From: Codonopsis lanceolata
Lineage: Eukaryota; Streptophyta; Magnoliopsida; Asterales; Campanulaceae
NCBI GenBank assembly: GCA_013146195.2
Contig: CM028378.1
Location: forward strand, 90,516,295 to 90,580,294
Direction of reading: 5' to 3'
Length of the DNA stretch: 64,000 nucleotides
Both the position numbers and the translations under genes were made by a program. Positions 10,935 to 23,300 of the stretch are shown in pieces (within the stretch, counting starts at the first letter, position 1; each line of letters starts with the position of its first letter). A model generated the notes under the pieces. It was given only the letters and a program-made list of their open reading frames with translations, had not been told where the DNA came from and searched no databases.

Positions 10935-12768
10935 TTATCAAGACATACCCACATCTTCTTGGTTGAAGCAGTCATTGTGATTCCAATCCGAACAGGAACT
11001 TGGAGGAGTTTAACCAGAATAGGAACTAATTTGGAGCTTATAGTGAAGCTGAGATGCCATCACAGTAAATTTGAGAACTCTCCTTGTGAAATGCCAAAAA
11101 TGCAATTTTTCATGACTAGGGATCTCCCCAGGCAATGGAGAATTTGAACAAAAGGGAACCATTTTCTTGAGTTAAGACTTACTCAAACCCTGAACACACC
11201 CACATCTTTGGGGCAATTCTACTGAATGAGAAGCTTTCACAAAACAGGTCCACCAAACATGTCTTAGCGATGAAGGCTGATTCTAGGCTTAGGGGATTCC
11301 AGAAGTTTCGCTTTAAACTACTAGTCAATGAATCGACAGCAAGCAAAACAAGCACAACAGAATCAGAAAATTGAAATTGTTAATCCTTTAATTTAATTAG
11401 TTAAACAAAGCAGAACGTACTTACACTTCTAAACTTTCTCTACTTGTATCACATTAGCCCACAACTGGCCGACTTTGGATCAAGCAAGGTCAGAAAGCTT
11501 TAATTTGGAACCAAACAGAAAATATGCATAATCTCACATATAATAAAAGATTGATCACAACAAAAATGGAAGGCAAGGCAGGAAAGATAAAAGCACAAGG
11601 CAAGAGGTCTAGCTATCATGATTTTTAGAATTTTACTAACTTATTAACTAAAGTTACAAAACAAACATCAGGTCAAAACTGATCCACTCTACTTCTGTGA
11701 TACTAGCGCTCCATCTGTCTGTTATCAATATAAAGTTCAATTCCAAAATTTTCTTGTTTCCATAATAAGAATCAGACTATGTCATAACAAACAATGAGAT
11801 ACGTCAAACTGAACTGTAAGTGCAGAATACAAACATTACAGAATAAGCAAAGCTACTTACTGGAAAAAGAATTAACAATAGAGCAACTACCAAGCTACTT
11901 CAACAAGCAGTCAACAAAAGAATACATACTATGCGGCAATTTTAGGACAAAAGTTAAATTCCAAGTTCAGGAAAACAACCACTTTGGGAGTGACTACAGA
12001 ATTATAGCTTGTAGATTATTTTATGGACAAGACCACTAATGAGCTTAAAGCCCGAACAAAAAATTCAGGTCCAAGTGCAAACAATTTTTTTATTTTTTTT
12101 ATCAAACGCAATCAATTAGATTAAAATAGAAGAAAGTTCCATCAAAACAAAAGCAGAATGAGAACAATGAAAAAAGAAAACGTATACCAGAAAACTAAGA
12201 AAGCAATGCATTCCAATCACGTTGTATCTCCCAAAACAAAACACCTCGAAAAGCTCCCTCACCGAGGCCCAAAGAGAAGCTAGAAGTTTAACTCGTCACG
12301 AAACATCACTACAAGCCTACAAAGCCTAATCTCTAAAGATTCTGGAGTTAAGTTCTGTTCAAGTACAGAAAATACATACTGGAAAGGCTATTAAACAATA
12401 AAATTAAGCAAAATTTAGCTACTAAAATAATGCAGTACAGCCAAAACAAATACTAATGGGTAAAAACCAGGGCAGAATTAACTACCAGGGTACTTTAGTA
12501 ATAAAGCTACTTCATAAGTGGTTACAAAATTTTGAAGATCTTTATTGATTGGTGGGCGAAACTACATAACTGGCTCAAAGACCCAATAGGAATTTCAGCT
12601 TAAACCTAGGTAATTCACTTGGATCCACAGATGTTTGACTTTTCTTTCCCTATAGCGACCTTGCTAGCTAGAGAAACACAAAAATCTAAAACATATTCGA
12701 CAAAGACTCATAATTTTTCCCATTTCATAGCATGAAATTAATGAACTTTAGTCCATATCCATTTCCTA

Positions 12769-13004
12769 TCTAAAACCGTGTTGTTTAGAGTTGATTCAAA
12801 CGAACTTTAGTTCATACTCATTTAGAGATCCTAATACTCAAGGGCTCTGCATCTAGTACTTCAAGCTGAAACAATAGTTTCCTAAGTATATCACCTAAAT
12901 CAACTAGCACTCACTTTCCAAATTACTCTACTTTGGTATGTGTATAAGATGAAAGTCTTGAAACTAGTCTTGTCTTTTATTGTGTTAGGGCATCAAATTA
13001 GTCT
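12769..13004. repeat. direct repeat inside CACTA, copy 2
   Basis: Second copy of 10713-10934, with an extra block of about 16 bp (around cttgtcttttattgtg) near its right end. It may mark an internal duplication, possibly of intron DNA of the captured gene. Confidence 0.9.
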
Positions 13005-13186
13005 ATGACAAAATTGTAGGCTATGTAACCTGAGACAACCATTCCAGAACTCAAATTAGTGAAACATAGCAAAATAACAAGACTTGTAGAAAAACACAAG
13101 GAATAGCATTACAGAAAAATAGGATCTCATCTAACAATCTTTATAAGGCAGTCAACTAGCATTGAAACCTGTAGGTGATGCGGGTC

Positions 13187-14519
13187 GAATAATGTATCTA
13201 GCCCATTAACGAGATTGACCTTGTCGAGCAAAAGAACTTTCATATCTAGCAAAAATCTGGACACGAGACTCATGTTAAATACACCTAAACACCTGCAATT
13301 TGGATAAAAGAAAGAAATTTGTTACGAATCTCTAACAAAATTTGAATTGGGAAATCATGTCATTTAGATAACATTAGTTTTAGAGGGAGCACATGTGAGT
13401 TGGAGAGGCCTAACCAGGAAGGTTTCTTTTCTTTAAGTGCCCCATCCTTATCACTTGAAAGATCTCAATAATAAGTATTCTAATCAAACTACTAAACTAG
13501 GATGTTTGAAGAAGGCACTCAGCTTTTCATTTTCCTTCAATCAGAAACAAGAATAAGTATAGAGGTGCAAAGAGACTCAATGCAAACCCAATTAAAAAGA
13601 AAAAAAATACTACAGCTTAAACCAACCATTTTGCTCAAATTTTACACTAGAAGAAAGAGGCAAGCAAAGACCTAAAAATTAGAAGACAACATAACTTAGA
13701 AGACACAGTTAATTAGGATTTTGAAGATCAAAGACTAAAATATGATTTAGAATAGGCACGCCTATAGATCTACCCTTGTTATTGATTTCAATCATTTCGC
13801 TCAAGTAAAATTGGTGATATCATGTAAAGTTTTGCCTATTTCAGCAATAAAATTACTTCAAACATTGAATAGTGGTTATCACCACTAGGAAAAATATTGA
13901 ATACCAACTATTTAATCATGGGGAGTTAATGGAGCAAGTTCAGAAGAAATCAATGACGAATTTAAAGTTTACACAACCATATCAATATTGTCTTAACGGA
14001 ACACATTAATCATAAGATGTAGCACCTTGAACTTCTAGGACATCAGTCATCGCAGATGTCCATGATATTTTCGAGCCAACAAGAGAAAAACTTGCATTCA
14101 TACATCGTTGAGGAACATACTAGAAACAAAATGAATAATATTACAAAACCTAATTCGAAGGGCACCTTTCAATTGCAATGGTTTCATTACGAAACCTAAA
14201 ATAGCAAATGGAAGCATCAGAATTGCCTCCCCAAAGAATGCATAACACCAACTGAAGTGGTTTCCAACCTTTAAAAAAATATTTAAAAAGGTCATTACTT
14301 GGCCTCCCTAATATGACAGTACGCTAGCTTGGAGGAGATGGAAACAAAGCTTTTTAGACAGAGCAATCAGAGATATGATCAGTTACAGAAACTATAAACC
14401 AAGAGAAATCTAAAATTGAGAAGCAGCTGCTAAAATGTACTTACCAATCCACCATAGACATAACCAAGGGCAATTCCAGCTGGTATACACATGTAAAATA
14501 GTCCCAGCCAGGTCGTTTT
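13187..14519 (-). pseudogene. captured fragment of a Spinster-type sphingolipid/MFS transporter gene
   Basis: Three exon-like blocks lie on the minus strand. Block 1 (14519-14445) reads 25 residues containing WLGLFYMCIPAGIALGYV, between an AG acceptor and a GTAAGT donor. Block 2 (14268-14166) reads VGNHF...AILMLPFAILGFVMKPLQLK, again between AG and GT. Block 3 (13292 to about 13187) reads RFLLDMKVLLLDKVNLVN, with a one-base loss after LVNGL. In order and sequence these match, from memory, consecutive parts of plant Spinster homologues, which are membrane transporters of the major facilitator superfamily. The start codon, N-terminal half and most of the C-terminal half were not found. Because the pieces lie inside a CACTA element with intact ends, I infer capture of a genomic, intron-containing segment. 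Confidence 0.78.
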
Positions 14520-16549
14520 CTGATACAAAGTAGAAACTCAATCATCAAAATCATGATAAAGATGGCCTAAGTGATATATGAAGCTCATTATAACATCTAA
14601 CAAAGTTCTATAATTAGTATAAATGTTACCGAAAGACAGACCATTTACTATGTGATTTCAAGCAAATCAGTTCAATATAAAAATTGTCGGTACAATATTC
14701 AGTTTTAATGACCAAAACTTCATTGAGTTAACAAATCATTGGAACTGCAGTAACTTCGTAATACATGGTGTTGATTGTTTAGCTGAAAGTGTGTACATCT
14801 TGACCCAAAGTTAAATCAATATACATATTTTACAACCATGCTTTGCATACCTTGTGAAACATGATCAGTAATACAAGAACAAAAATTGAACTATATAAAT
14901 GAAGGGATGGGTTGCTTGGGAAACTCAGTCAATCACGGCTAATCATGAAAAGGCAACCAATTCAAATTCAATTAAAGCTAAAATACTAGGGTTAGTATTT
15001 TTTTTTTTTTTTGAATATTCAAATTCAATTTAACTGGAAATTACCTCTACTTCAAATGTCTCTAGGATGAGACAGATTCAGCCACCAAAAAAAAACCGAA
15101 ATAAACCCTACTTCTAGTCAGTTTCCTGGTATTGGACGGTGCAGATATGGCTCGTCAATGGCGCCAAGCTATTGAATCTTAATACAAATAAACCCTAATT
15201 TGCAAACGAATATGAATCAAAATTACCTTGCTAAAGCTTGAAATTGGAGCAATTCTTCGGTAGACATTCAAACCCGCCCTAGTTCTATCTTGGAAAGATA
15301 GATGTGACTCTTGCGTGATGGAATGAAAGGCACATAGACGAGAAGAAAGCGGCTGGAAATTAGGGGAAAATAACTAGTGTGGGAAAGGGAAAAAGTAAGA
15401 AGTGTGGGAAAGGGAAAAGTTTTGCGCGCCAAGGACTAAAAAGAGAGCTCGTATGTGAATCATAAGGGCGGCAAAAAAAATTGGTCGATTATCAAGTGCC
15501 TCAATAACATAATTATTTAAATAACACTTATAAAAGCCTTGATACATCACTTTATGAGGCCTTTTCAAAAATAATTTGATATTTAATAAAATGACACTTA
15601 AAAATGTCCTAACAAATAACTTTATAAGGTTTTTCAAAATATTAACTAATAATTTGTAAAATGACACTTATATATAAAAGCCCTAAAAGATAGTTTTACG
15701 AGGCATTTTGAAAAAAGCCTCTAACAAAGAGTCGCAATAAGTCATTTTTCTTATAGTGATTTGACTAAATCATAAATTTAAGAAAAGTCAACTCAGCTCT
15801 GGTCCTCTGGAGATCATAAATTATGTTTCTGAGAAACAAGGGGTTGCGTACTGGGCAACAGGGCAAGTGACTGCAACAAGTATATCAACCAGTTGCTCAC
15901 TTCTAATCTACAAAGTCCCCCAAATTGAATTCCACAGTTTGGCCATTATAAATACACTCACACACACACACACATACTCTTCTTAATTTAGGGAAAGTAT
16001 TGCAATTTGAACATTTCAAAGATGCTAATAATCAGAATACCAACAATTGCAACAATTTCATACATGATGGGACTTGGGAGTTCATATTTCATACCTTGTT
16101 TAATTCGGCAGAGAGGGAATGAGATGAGATGGTGTTTGGGCGTCAGAGGAGACACCGGCACCACGAGTTTCGCTGGAAGAAGACACACCAGTTCTGGAGA
16201 GAAATTGAGAGCGAGGCGAGGGTGAGAGCGAGAGGTAGAGAAGAGAGGTTGAGGGGAAAAATAACCGAGTGTTTACTGGTTAGGTTAGGTTAGGTTTTGA
16301 ACTAAGCAAAGGTAAAACAATGTTGTTTTTAGACTAGTTTTATCAATTTAATAAAATAAAATTCATATAGGATTAATTGCAACTGAAATTGAATGAGGAA
16401 TTTGAAACCAATGTTCTATCTATTTCAAAATCCCTAGCAAAATTAGGCGGGTTTCTTCCCTCCAATTTTTCGTCCAAAATAGAATGTCAATTTTTTTAGT
16501 TTCAAAATATAAAAATCTTATATTAATAAATGCAACTGAACTTGAAACG
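14520..16549. other. CACTA interior, right, no intact gene
   Basis: AT-rich DNA. It may contain further captured exons: minus-strand stretches ending in donor-like sites near 14865 and 15227 could be coding, but I cannot assign them. A (CA)n run lies at about 15952-15974. Confidence 0.45.
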
Positions 16550-16773
16550 GAAAATTGAAACGGAAGCTCATCTGTTTCAAAAACCATTGCAAAATTAGAC
16601 GACATTGAAACTTATTTCAATTCTGTTGCAAAATTTCGTTTCAATATTTGACATCATTTTTCCCTCCAACTTTTCCCCCCAAAAAAGGACGCGGCTAATG
16701 GGTTTCCTCGTTAAAAATTCTTTGTCCACTCATATTGTAACTGAATTCAATTCTGTTGCAATATTCTGTTGCA
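16550..16773. repeat. CACTA right subterminal repeat field
   Basis: Repeats such as gaaacgg, ttctgttgca and gaaacttatttcaattctgttgca in both orientations mirror the left end, though with fewer copies. Confidence 0.75.
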
Positions 16774-16795
16774 GTTGCCCTGTTTTCTTGTAGTG
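16774..16795 (-). repeat. CACTA right terminal inverted repeat
   Basis: Ends ...tgttttcttgtagtg and is the exact reverse complement of the left repeat. It is followed directly by the TGA target duplication. Confidence 0.95.
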
Positions 16796-16798
16796 TGA

Positions 16799-17113
16799 CA
16801 TATATAAGTATACATGAACCCTACTGAGTTTCAACTCAACTCGCCCTTATTTGTTTTCCTTAAATCCCATCTAGGCGAGACATTGAGCACTGCAGCAGTG
16901 ACGTCGGAGAGATAATGGTGGGTCATTTTGGGGTAGCTTCCGCAGCTATTTTAGTAGCAATTTCGAGTTGTACTAGAAGACTTGTCATCTTGATATGGGT
17001 TGTGTATTGGAATCTTTTGTAAAATCTTTTTGTGTCATCTTTCGCTTTAAATGTTTTAAATATGGATTATTGTGGTTTTTATTGTATTTGTTTGTCGATT
17101 AGCTCACATCCCG
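16799..17113 (+). mobile_element. Ty3/gypsy LTR, right part after CACTA
   Basis: Continues the LTR begun at 4725. The blocks actgagt...gactca-like and ttgttttcctta (about 16820-16860) recur, reversed, in the LTR at 20350-24348 near 21080-21115, so both are one LTR family. The 3' border is uncertain; I place it near the cacatcccgag motif at 17105-17115. Confidence 0.5.
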
Positions 17114-17159
17114 AGTTGGGCCCAAGATAGGGCAGAGATGAACTGAACCCTATGTAGTT

Positions 17160-17260
17160 CCTTCTATTGACGAAGTTAAAACATTAGTTTTCTCTCTTAA
17201 TGAAGATAGTGCTGCAAGCCAGGATGCTTTCTCAGGTAATTTCTTGACCTATATCTCTGG
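17160..17260 (+). pseudogene. fragment of LINE reverse transcriptase
   Basis: Reads PSIDEVKTLVFSLNEDSA followed by a degraded GPDGFSG-type motif (SQDAFSG), which corresponds to the start of the reverse transcriptase domain of plant L1 elements (compare APGPDGFTG in the LINE at 26108-27451). Only about 33 residues remain before unrelated sequence. Confidence 0.5.
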
Positions 17261-17439
17261 TACTTGCAATGCAACCTCCGATGCTTGCATTGAAAATCCG
17301 ATGCTCCCATAAAAAAATAGACGCTCGTATAGAAATTTCGATTGAGAAAGAAATGGCAGACCCACCTACTCCCTTCCGATTGTAAGTCTTGTCAGCTCCC
17401 ATTAAATTGTGACTTCTTTCTTCCATCACTACTACTCAT

Positions 17440-17837
17440 AACCAATTAATCACAACGAACTCAAAGGCACGTAATTAAACTCAACTTATAATTGAGTAAA
17501 CCCGACTAAATGGTAACCAAAACTCGTAGGGATTAAAAGTGGTGTCCAACATGTTCTAAGCTTCCCTAGAGTCAACTCCGTTGAGTCTCTACTACACATT
17601 TCCAATTTTGGGGGAATTGAAGCTATGTGCTTCATAAACCAACCTAGGTCCATTACTAAGTTCAACTAGGTTATAAATTCTCCAAGGCATTACAATGTAG
17701 TTCATATTCATCATAGAGTCTAATTATGGGATAGAACACATATCAACATACCAACATATCAAGTAGGCCAAGATTTTGACACTTTCACTTAGCACCAATT
17801 CAAGCAACACATATAAATAATGCTTCTAACATGTTCA
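17440..17837 (-). mobile_element. second gypsy LTR (minus strand), left part
   Basis: Contains the actccgttgagtct block (about 17573-17588) that also occurs at 22315-22330 and 22533-22548 in the 20350-24348 LTR, and the same general composition. It is broken at 17837/17838 by the Helitron and resumes at 33603. The left border is uncertain (17408-17440). Confidence 0.5.
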
Positions 17838-18327
17838 TCTCTCTTACTATAAAAGTCAAGCTTATTTCTTACAATTTAATTGATAGATAAAAATAACCCT
17901 TCACCAAATAAACTACCCACCATTTAATTAAGGACAAAACAAGTAAATTTACTATGACAAAAAGTAACGTTTGGACAAAAATAGCCCTAACTATAATAAA
18001 TCACTCACTATTAATTAAGGTTGAACAAGTAAATTTGTCATAGACTAATTAATTCCATAAATAATTAAATAATAATTTGATCCCTTTACTTGTACCTATT
18101 TTAAAGTTAGGTCCCACATTATTGAATTCTATTCATTTCGTCTTGTATTTTGATTTTGTTATCATTTTTCCCCTCCTACCATTATCATTACAATATCGTC
18201 CAATATATTCTAAAATGACAAAAATACATTTACTCAAGAGACTAAAACTTTATTCGAAACTAAAAAAATATTTGAAACTACAAAATAATATAGTTTTATT
18301 TCTTTATTTCTTAAATATATATATATT

Positions 18328-19737
18328 TGGGAAAGACATTATTAGATATATATATAAAATTGTAACTATAATGATAGATTTGTTAGTATCAAACTATTAA
18401 GCAAATCTGTAGCGTGTTTAGTTATTATCCATGAATAAGCTAAGAGAAACGGGTTAAGAAAATGTGTCATAATGTCAAGAAGATGAAGAAAATGAAGAAC
18501 CAATTGATGAATTTATGCGTTTTATTAGAAAAGAATGCTAAAATCTACTATTTACTTCTTTAAATTTTCAGACTACTACAACAACTTTTAAAACTATCAA
18601 TGATCCCTAACTTATAGATATTACAAACAAAACCAATGTTAGTAATCTCAAATAACTGGATTCAAAATATTTTACTCATTCTTAACTGGATTTCAAACCT
18701 CTAACCTCTTTTGGTCTTAATTTACTTGCTCCTCTTCATCGGATTCGAGGTAGTTACATGTGAGAATCTCTATATTCCCTCCTCTGGCTATCGACTTTCT
18801 TTCTTCTACCGTAACTCCCCTTTTATTGAAATAGGTTGTCACCAACAGGCATCCTTTTAAGTAGTCTCATCCCAAAATTATATTTTCTCCTTACTTAGTA
18901 ATTTACACAAAAAATGTATTGGAAATAAGAAATGAGAGATGTTTAAAGAAAGAAATTCGACTAAACGAAAGTTAAAGAGATTTTATGTCTCCATTTGAGC
19001 AAGGCGAGGTGAGTGCATTTCTTGGTGATGGTGATAACGATGTTGACAACTGCAAGGATAGTGGTGTTAGGGGCGGTGATGACGGTGATTGTAGGGATGA
19101 CAGTGGTGGTTTAGATGAAATACAACATTGTGAGATTTCCAAATCATCTAATTTTCAAAGATTCATATGAGTTTCAGTTTCCATTTGAAAATTTGAAAAA
19201 AAAATGAATTTGAGTTTGTAAAAAGTGAAATTTAAGGTTGTGGTGGTGGTGTGTCCATAAATGATGGCTCTTGCAAATAAGTTACTTTGAAGGTAGGAGT
19301 AAATAATTAGAAAATAGAATAAAATCAAATAAAAAATTAACTGTTGTGCTAATGGTGAAATTTGTGGTGGTAGCGTGGTGGTGAGTATATGAATAATGAG
19401 GTTGACAAAAGAAAGTGAAGGATAAAATAATAAATTGAATAGAATCTAAATTTAATTTTTTTTGGAGTAATGCATTTTTTTCGCCTTTGAATTTAAAATG
19501 AGACAAAGTATAACTATTGAAATAATTATTTATTATTTTAATTAAAATATATTTTAAATATCAAATGGCAAACTAAATTATGAAAATATAATCAAATCTC
19601 ACTTTGCGTCACAAGTAAAATATGACCAAAATAATCCTAACATGTATGATTTTTCATTACTGTTTTTAACACACATGAATGGGAGAGGACAAAGTCGGAC
19701 AAATATAAAAATTATGTATGAAAAGGAGACATCATAG
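18328..19737. repeat. Helitron body, tandem unit 1
   Basis: Starts at tgggaaagacattattagata. It contains, in order: gtaactataat, gtcaagaagat, gcgttttattaga, tgtttaaagaaag, ttggtgatggtg, gatttccaaatcat, taaatgatg, and the caaagtcggacaaatat block near 19692. The same landmarks recur about 1.4 kb later. A Gly/Asp-coding frame at 18985-19170 is a by-product of ggtgat repeats. Confidence 0.8.
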
Positions 19738-20306
19738 GTTGAGAAAGACATTATTAGAGGTATATGAAAAAATGTAACTATAATAATACACTTGTTGGTG
19801 AGTATCAAGATATTAGGCACTTATGTAACATGTTTAATAATTACTTGTGAATAATCTAAGAAAATGCGTTAAGGCAAGGTGATATAATGTCAAGAAGATT
19901 AAAAAAAACGGAGAACTTCGTTAACAAATCTTTGCGTTTTGTTAGAGAAGAACACTAGAATCTATAGGAGATACGTTTAAAGAAAGCAGTTTGATTTAAT
20001 GGAAGCTAAATATATTTTATTTTTCCATTTTAGCAAGACAAGGCGAATGTATTTCTTGGTAGTGGTAATACCGGTGGTGGTAGTTACAGGGATTCTGGTG
20101 GTGGTGGTGGTTAGGGGTAGTGGTGGGGTCGATTGTAACTATGGCAGTGGAGGTTTAGGTGTGGAATAAGTTATTATTAGATTTCCAAATCATCAATTTT
20201 TCAAATCTTATGGGTTTGGGTTTCAATCATCAAATTTAAAAATTCAAAAAAAATGAATTTATGTTTGTAAATAGTGAAATTTAATGTTCTGGTGATGGTG
20301 GGTCTA
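19738..20306. repeat. Helitron body, tandem unit 2, first part
   Basis: Repeats the landmarks of unit 1 with substitutions and small indels. It is interrupted at 20307-20320 by the LINE and resumes at 30253-30593, then again after the Mutator-like element at 32052-32290, where the caaagtcggacaaatag block appears (about 32241). Confidence 0.78.
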
Positions 20307-20320
20307 TAAATGATGAGTTT
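20307..20320. repeat. LINE target site duplication, tail side
   Basis: TAAATGATGAGTTT, the same 14 bases as at 30239-30252. It directly adjoins the poly(T) tract. Confidence 0.88.
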
Positions 20321-20349
20321 TTTTTTTTTTTTTTTTTTTTTTTGAGAAA

Positions 20350-23300
20350 TGTGTGACCGGAATTCCAATGGAATCGTCTTAGTCAAGACAAGCTAAAAGA
20401 TGGACAAGCACCCGCTAAGCGTAGTGGTGCGAGTCAAGAGTTGAACCAACAACTCTAAACAGGAATGAAAAGCCATAACGGCAAAACCGAATAACCAAAA
20501 ACTAAAATCTGCGGAAGCAATTCATAAATGGGACCAAACCTATAGTTTTAAACTAAGGAATACAAGGCTGAGAGACGACTATCTCTCGACAAATCTACGA
20601 CTTCGCGTGGCCTTAACATTGCGCCGCGCGCACAACCATCGGCAATTTAAGGCCGGCAAAGCAACAAGAATACCAACGATAAACGACAACTCAACGGCGG
20701 CTACAACATGCGGGAGGAACAATTCAACTAAAAGAACAAGATATTCGAATCTAACAATTAAACCCAAGTCTCACGACTAATGTCGTCGAGATGACAATAC
20801 TAACAATAACGGGATGAGTGAGCTAAAGCATGCCCGAAATAACAAGGGAATAACTTCTAAAGATACAACTGACTAGCAGAGTCGGCTACTAAAATAATAC
20901 AATAACAAAATACTAACATAGTCTACCCAGGTAAAGTTTACATAACTTTACAATCGTGTCTCACAATTACAAAATAACATAATAATAATAATTAACCCAA
21001 GCTTTAAGCCCGGAAGACCACCTTCTAGGAATCACTATCAGAAGCCGCCACGTACTAACGGGATCATGCAAAAGCTAAGGAAAACAAACACACGAAATGA
21101 GTCATAATGACCCAGTAAGTTACTAAATGCAAATGTATGGCATAGCATATCGTGGCATGGCATAATGCACAAACATGTATAAAATCATGGTATCTTTATA
21201 GTCCACCAATAATAAACTTGTATCATGTCATCATGTAACATAAACTTCATAAACCATATAGCACGTTTTCTTTCATAAAAATGCTTATACATAAGCACGT
21301 AAAACCAAGATCTGGGCCTAGCCCTTCTGTATTCAAATCATGTCCTGGGCCTAGCCCTTCAAATGATCATAAACTGGGTTTCACTCCTCAAATGATCATA
21401 ACTCACCGATTCTCTTTAATGAGTTCCTCGTTACATTCATCCGACTCAGGGATGAGAAATGGGAGCTCGATATCGGTAGGAGCCGCTATCTGAACCACAT
21501 CCCACTATCGGCCAAATAGTGAGGAGAAAGGGTACCAATGCGGCGATTCATAGCGAATGTTTCCAAAGGCCATGAATCGTCCCATTGCCGACAAAACGAC
21601 GACGCATTTGGACTCAAAATCAAGATGATCAAGTAGATTATTTACTTGTATAACCCAATAAGGACCAAGTTCATCATAAAAGAACTTATTAATTCAAGTA
21701 GGTCATAATGCTCTACAAAACCAATCAACAATGCACATACTTGTACACACTTAACATATTCAACTAACTTGTAAGTTTAGTTCAAAAACCACGTATTGAG
21801 GTATTCATAAACCTCAAGTCATTACCAATTCAAGAATAGCATATAAGCTCAACAATTCACAACATGAGGTCTACTAAAGTCCTCAACTCAAGATTAAATC
21901 AAAGACCACTACTTAGTCTAAGAACCACCACAATTCAAACTTAGCATTAAGCTTCACTTAAAGGCACACCGGACTTAGCCAAAGTCCTTATAGCCGACAT
22001 CATCAAAACCCATCTCATGAATGACAAGACTACCTTGTAGTCTAAACTTCATAGTACTATCATATGCTCGCGACTAAATTCCTTATAGTGAATTATTCGA
22101 ATAACATTACTAAATGGTACTCGAGACCATGGGTTGGTCTCTAATACTCCGTGCTTTACAAGCACGCTCTAAACAAGTTCCCAATGGGTCTCTATAACAT
22201 GAGTGTCTCCATAGGACACAACAAGGTACTCGGATACGCACAACATAAGCAAACGAGACCCGAACACCGTAGGATCTCAACCAAAAGCTTGTTATCACAT
22301 TATTGGCCTCACAATGACTCCGTTGAGTCTTAATTCTATATTCCATTCTTTATGTGTTTCATAGACCCACAACTAAACACTTCCTTCATATATACTACAA
22401 AATCCCAAAGTTCCTTCGGGCTTGATTCCCGAGCCCTAAAACCCAAGAATCCATCATAATTATAATCAAACGGAATCCAATTGTCGTAGGATTCCAACCC
22501 GAGTTCACAATCACATTAATGAACATATTTCGACTCCGTTGAGTCTAAAGGCTAGGTTTCATCATTTACTTAACTCATCAATTAACAATAACTCTCCAAT
22601 AGTTCGGGCTTGATTCGCAAGCCCTCAAATTCATAATCAACCCTACATAATTCATCCTCTTCACTTCATAACAATTTCCAAAGTAATTTGGACTTGATTC
22701 CCAAGCCCTAAAATCACAAAATCTTAACAAAGGGATAACCCATTTCTCCCAACACACAATATCATTCAAACATCCTCCTCAAGGCATTATCAAGTTCATA
22801 ACTCCAAAATTCACAATTTAGGCATATTTCCCCAATGAACTCAAATAACATGTGGACATGATTTCTAGCATGCTCAATAGCCTAGAAACACAAAATGAAG
22901 GATAAACATATACATCAACAATCATAGGAGTCATCTACAAATACCCCTAACAAGTTCATACCTCAAAAATCCCCAAAAATTGGGCAAACATAGCATACAA
23001 GTGTTCATTGCCCACAAATAGCATACAAGTTGTTTTCCTTAGGGCCAATGAACCAAAATCAAAAGAAAGTAACTTACCTAGCTTGAGTGAAAACTCAAGA
23101 GAACACAAATCCGATCGGTGAAGTCGTTCTACTCGTCGAGGGCTTCAAGAATCCGAAGTTTGAAGGAAATCGGGTGGTCGGATCGTCTTGGATCGAAGAG
23201 AGAAGAGCTAGGGCTCAAGAGTCTCCCATGGAGCCTCTCTCTCTAGAATACGTATGTGGAGAGGAAGAAATGAGGAGATTTTCAGTAAATGGTGAAGGGG

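Larger units (their letters stand above)
6342..16795. mobile_element. non-autonomous CACTA (En/Spm) transposon carrying host gene pieces
   Basis: The 22 bp terminal inverted repeats are identical (6342-6363 and, reversed, 16774-16795), starting CACTACAAGAAAACAGGGCA. The 3 bp target duplication TGA is present on both sides (6339-6341 and 16796-16798). Subterminal short repeats built on gttgca/tgcaac fill both ends, as expected for TNPA-type binding sites. No long transposase ORF (TNP2 or TNPA type) is open on either strand, so the copy cannot move itself. The interior is AT-rich and holds fragments of a Spinster-type transporter gene (13187-14519), a LINE tail relic, a 0.2 kb direct repeat and microsatellites. 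It is inserted in a gypsy LTR. Confidence 0.93.

Noticed and set aside
14840..15300. Two more donor-flanked minus-strand stretches as possible Spinster exons
   Set aside because: Their translations do not match the transporter family as I know it, so they were left unassigned.
18985..19170. Asp/Gly-rich ORF of 61 residues
   Set aside because: Low-complexity gat/ggt DNA within a Helitron tandem unit; the second unit does not keep the frame.
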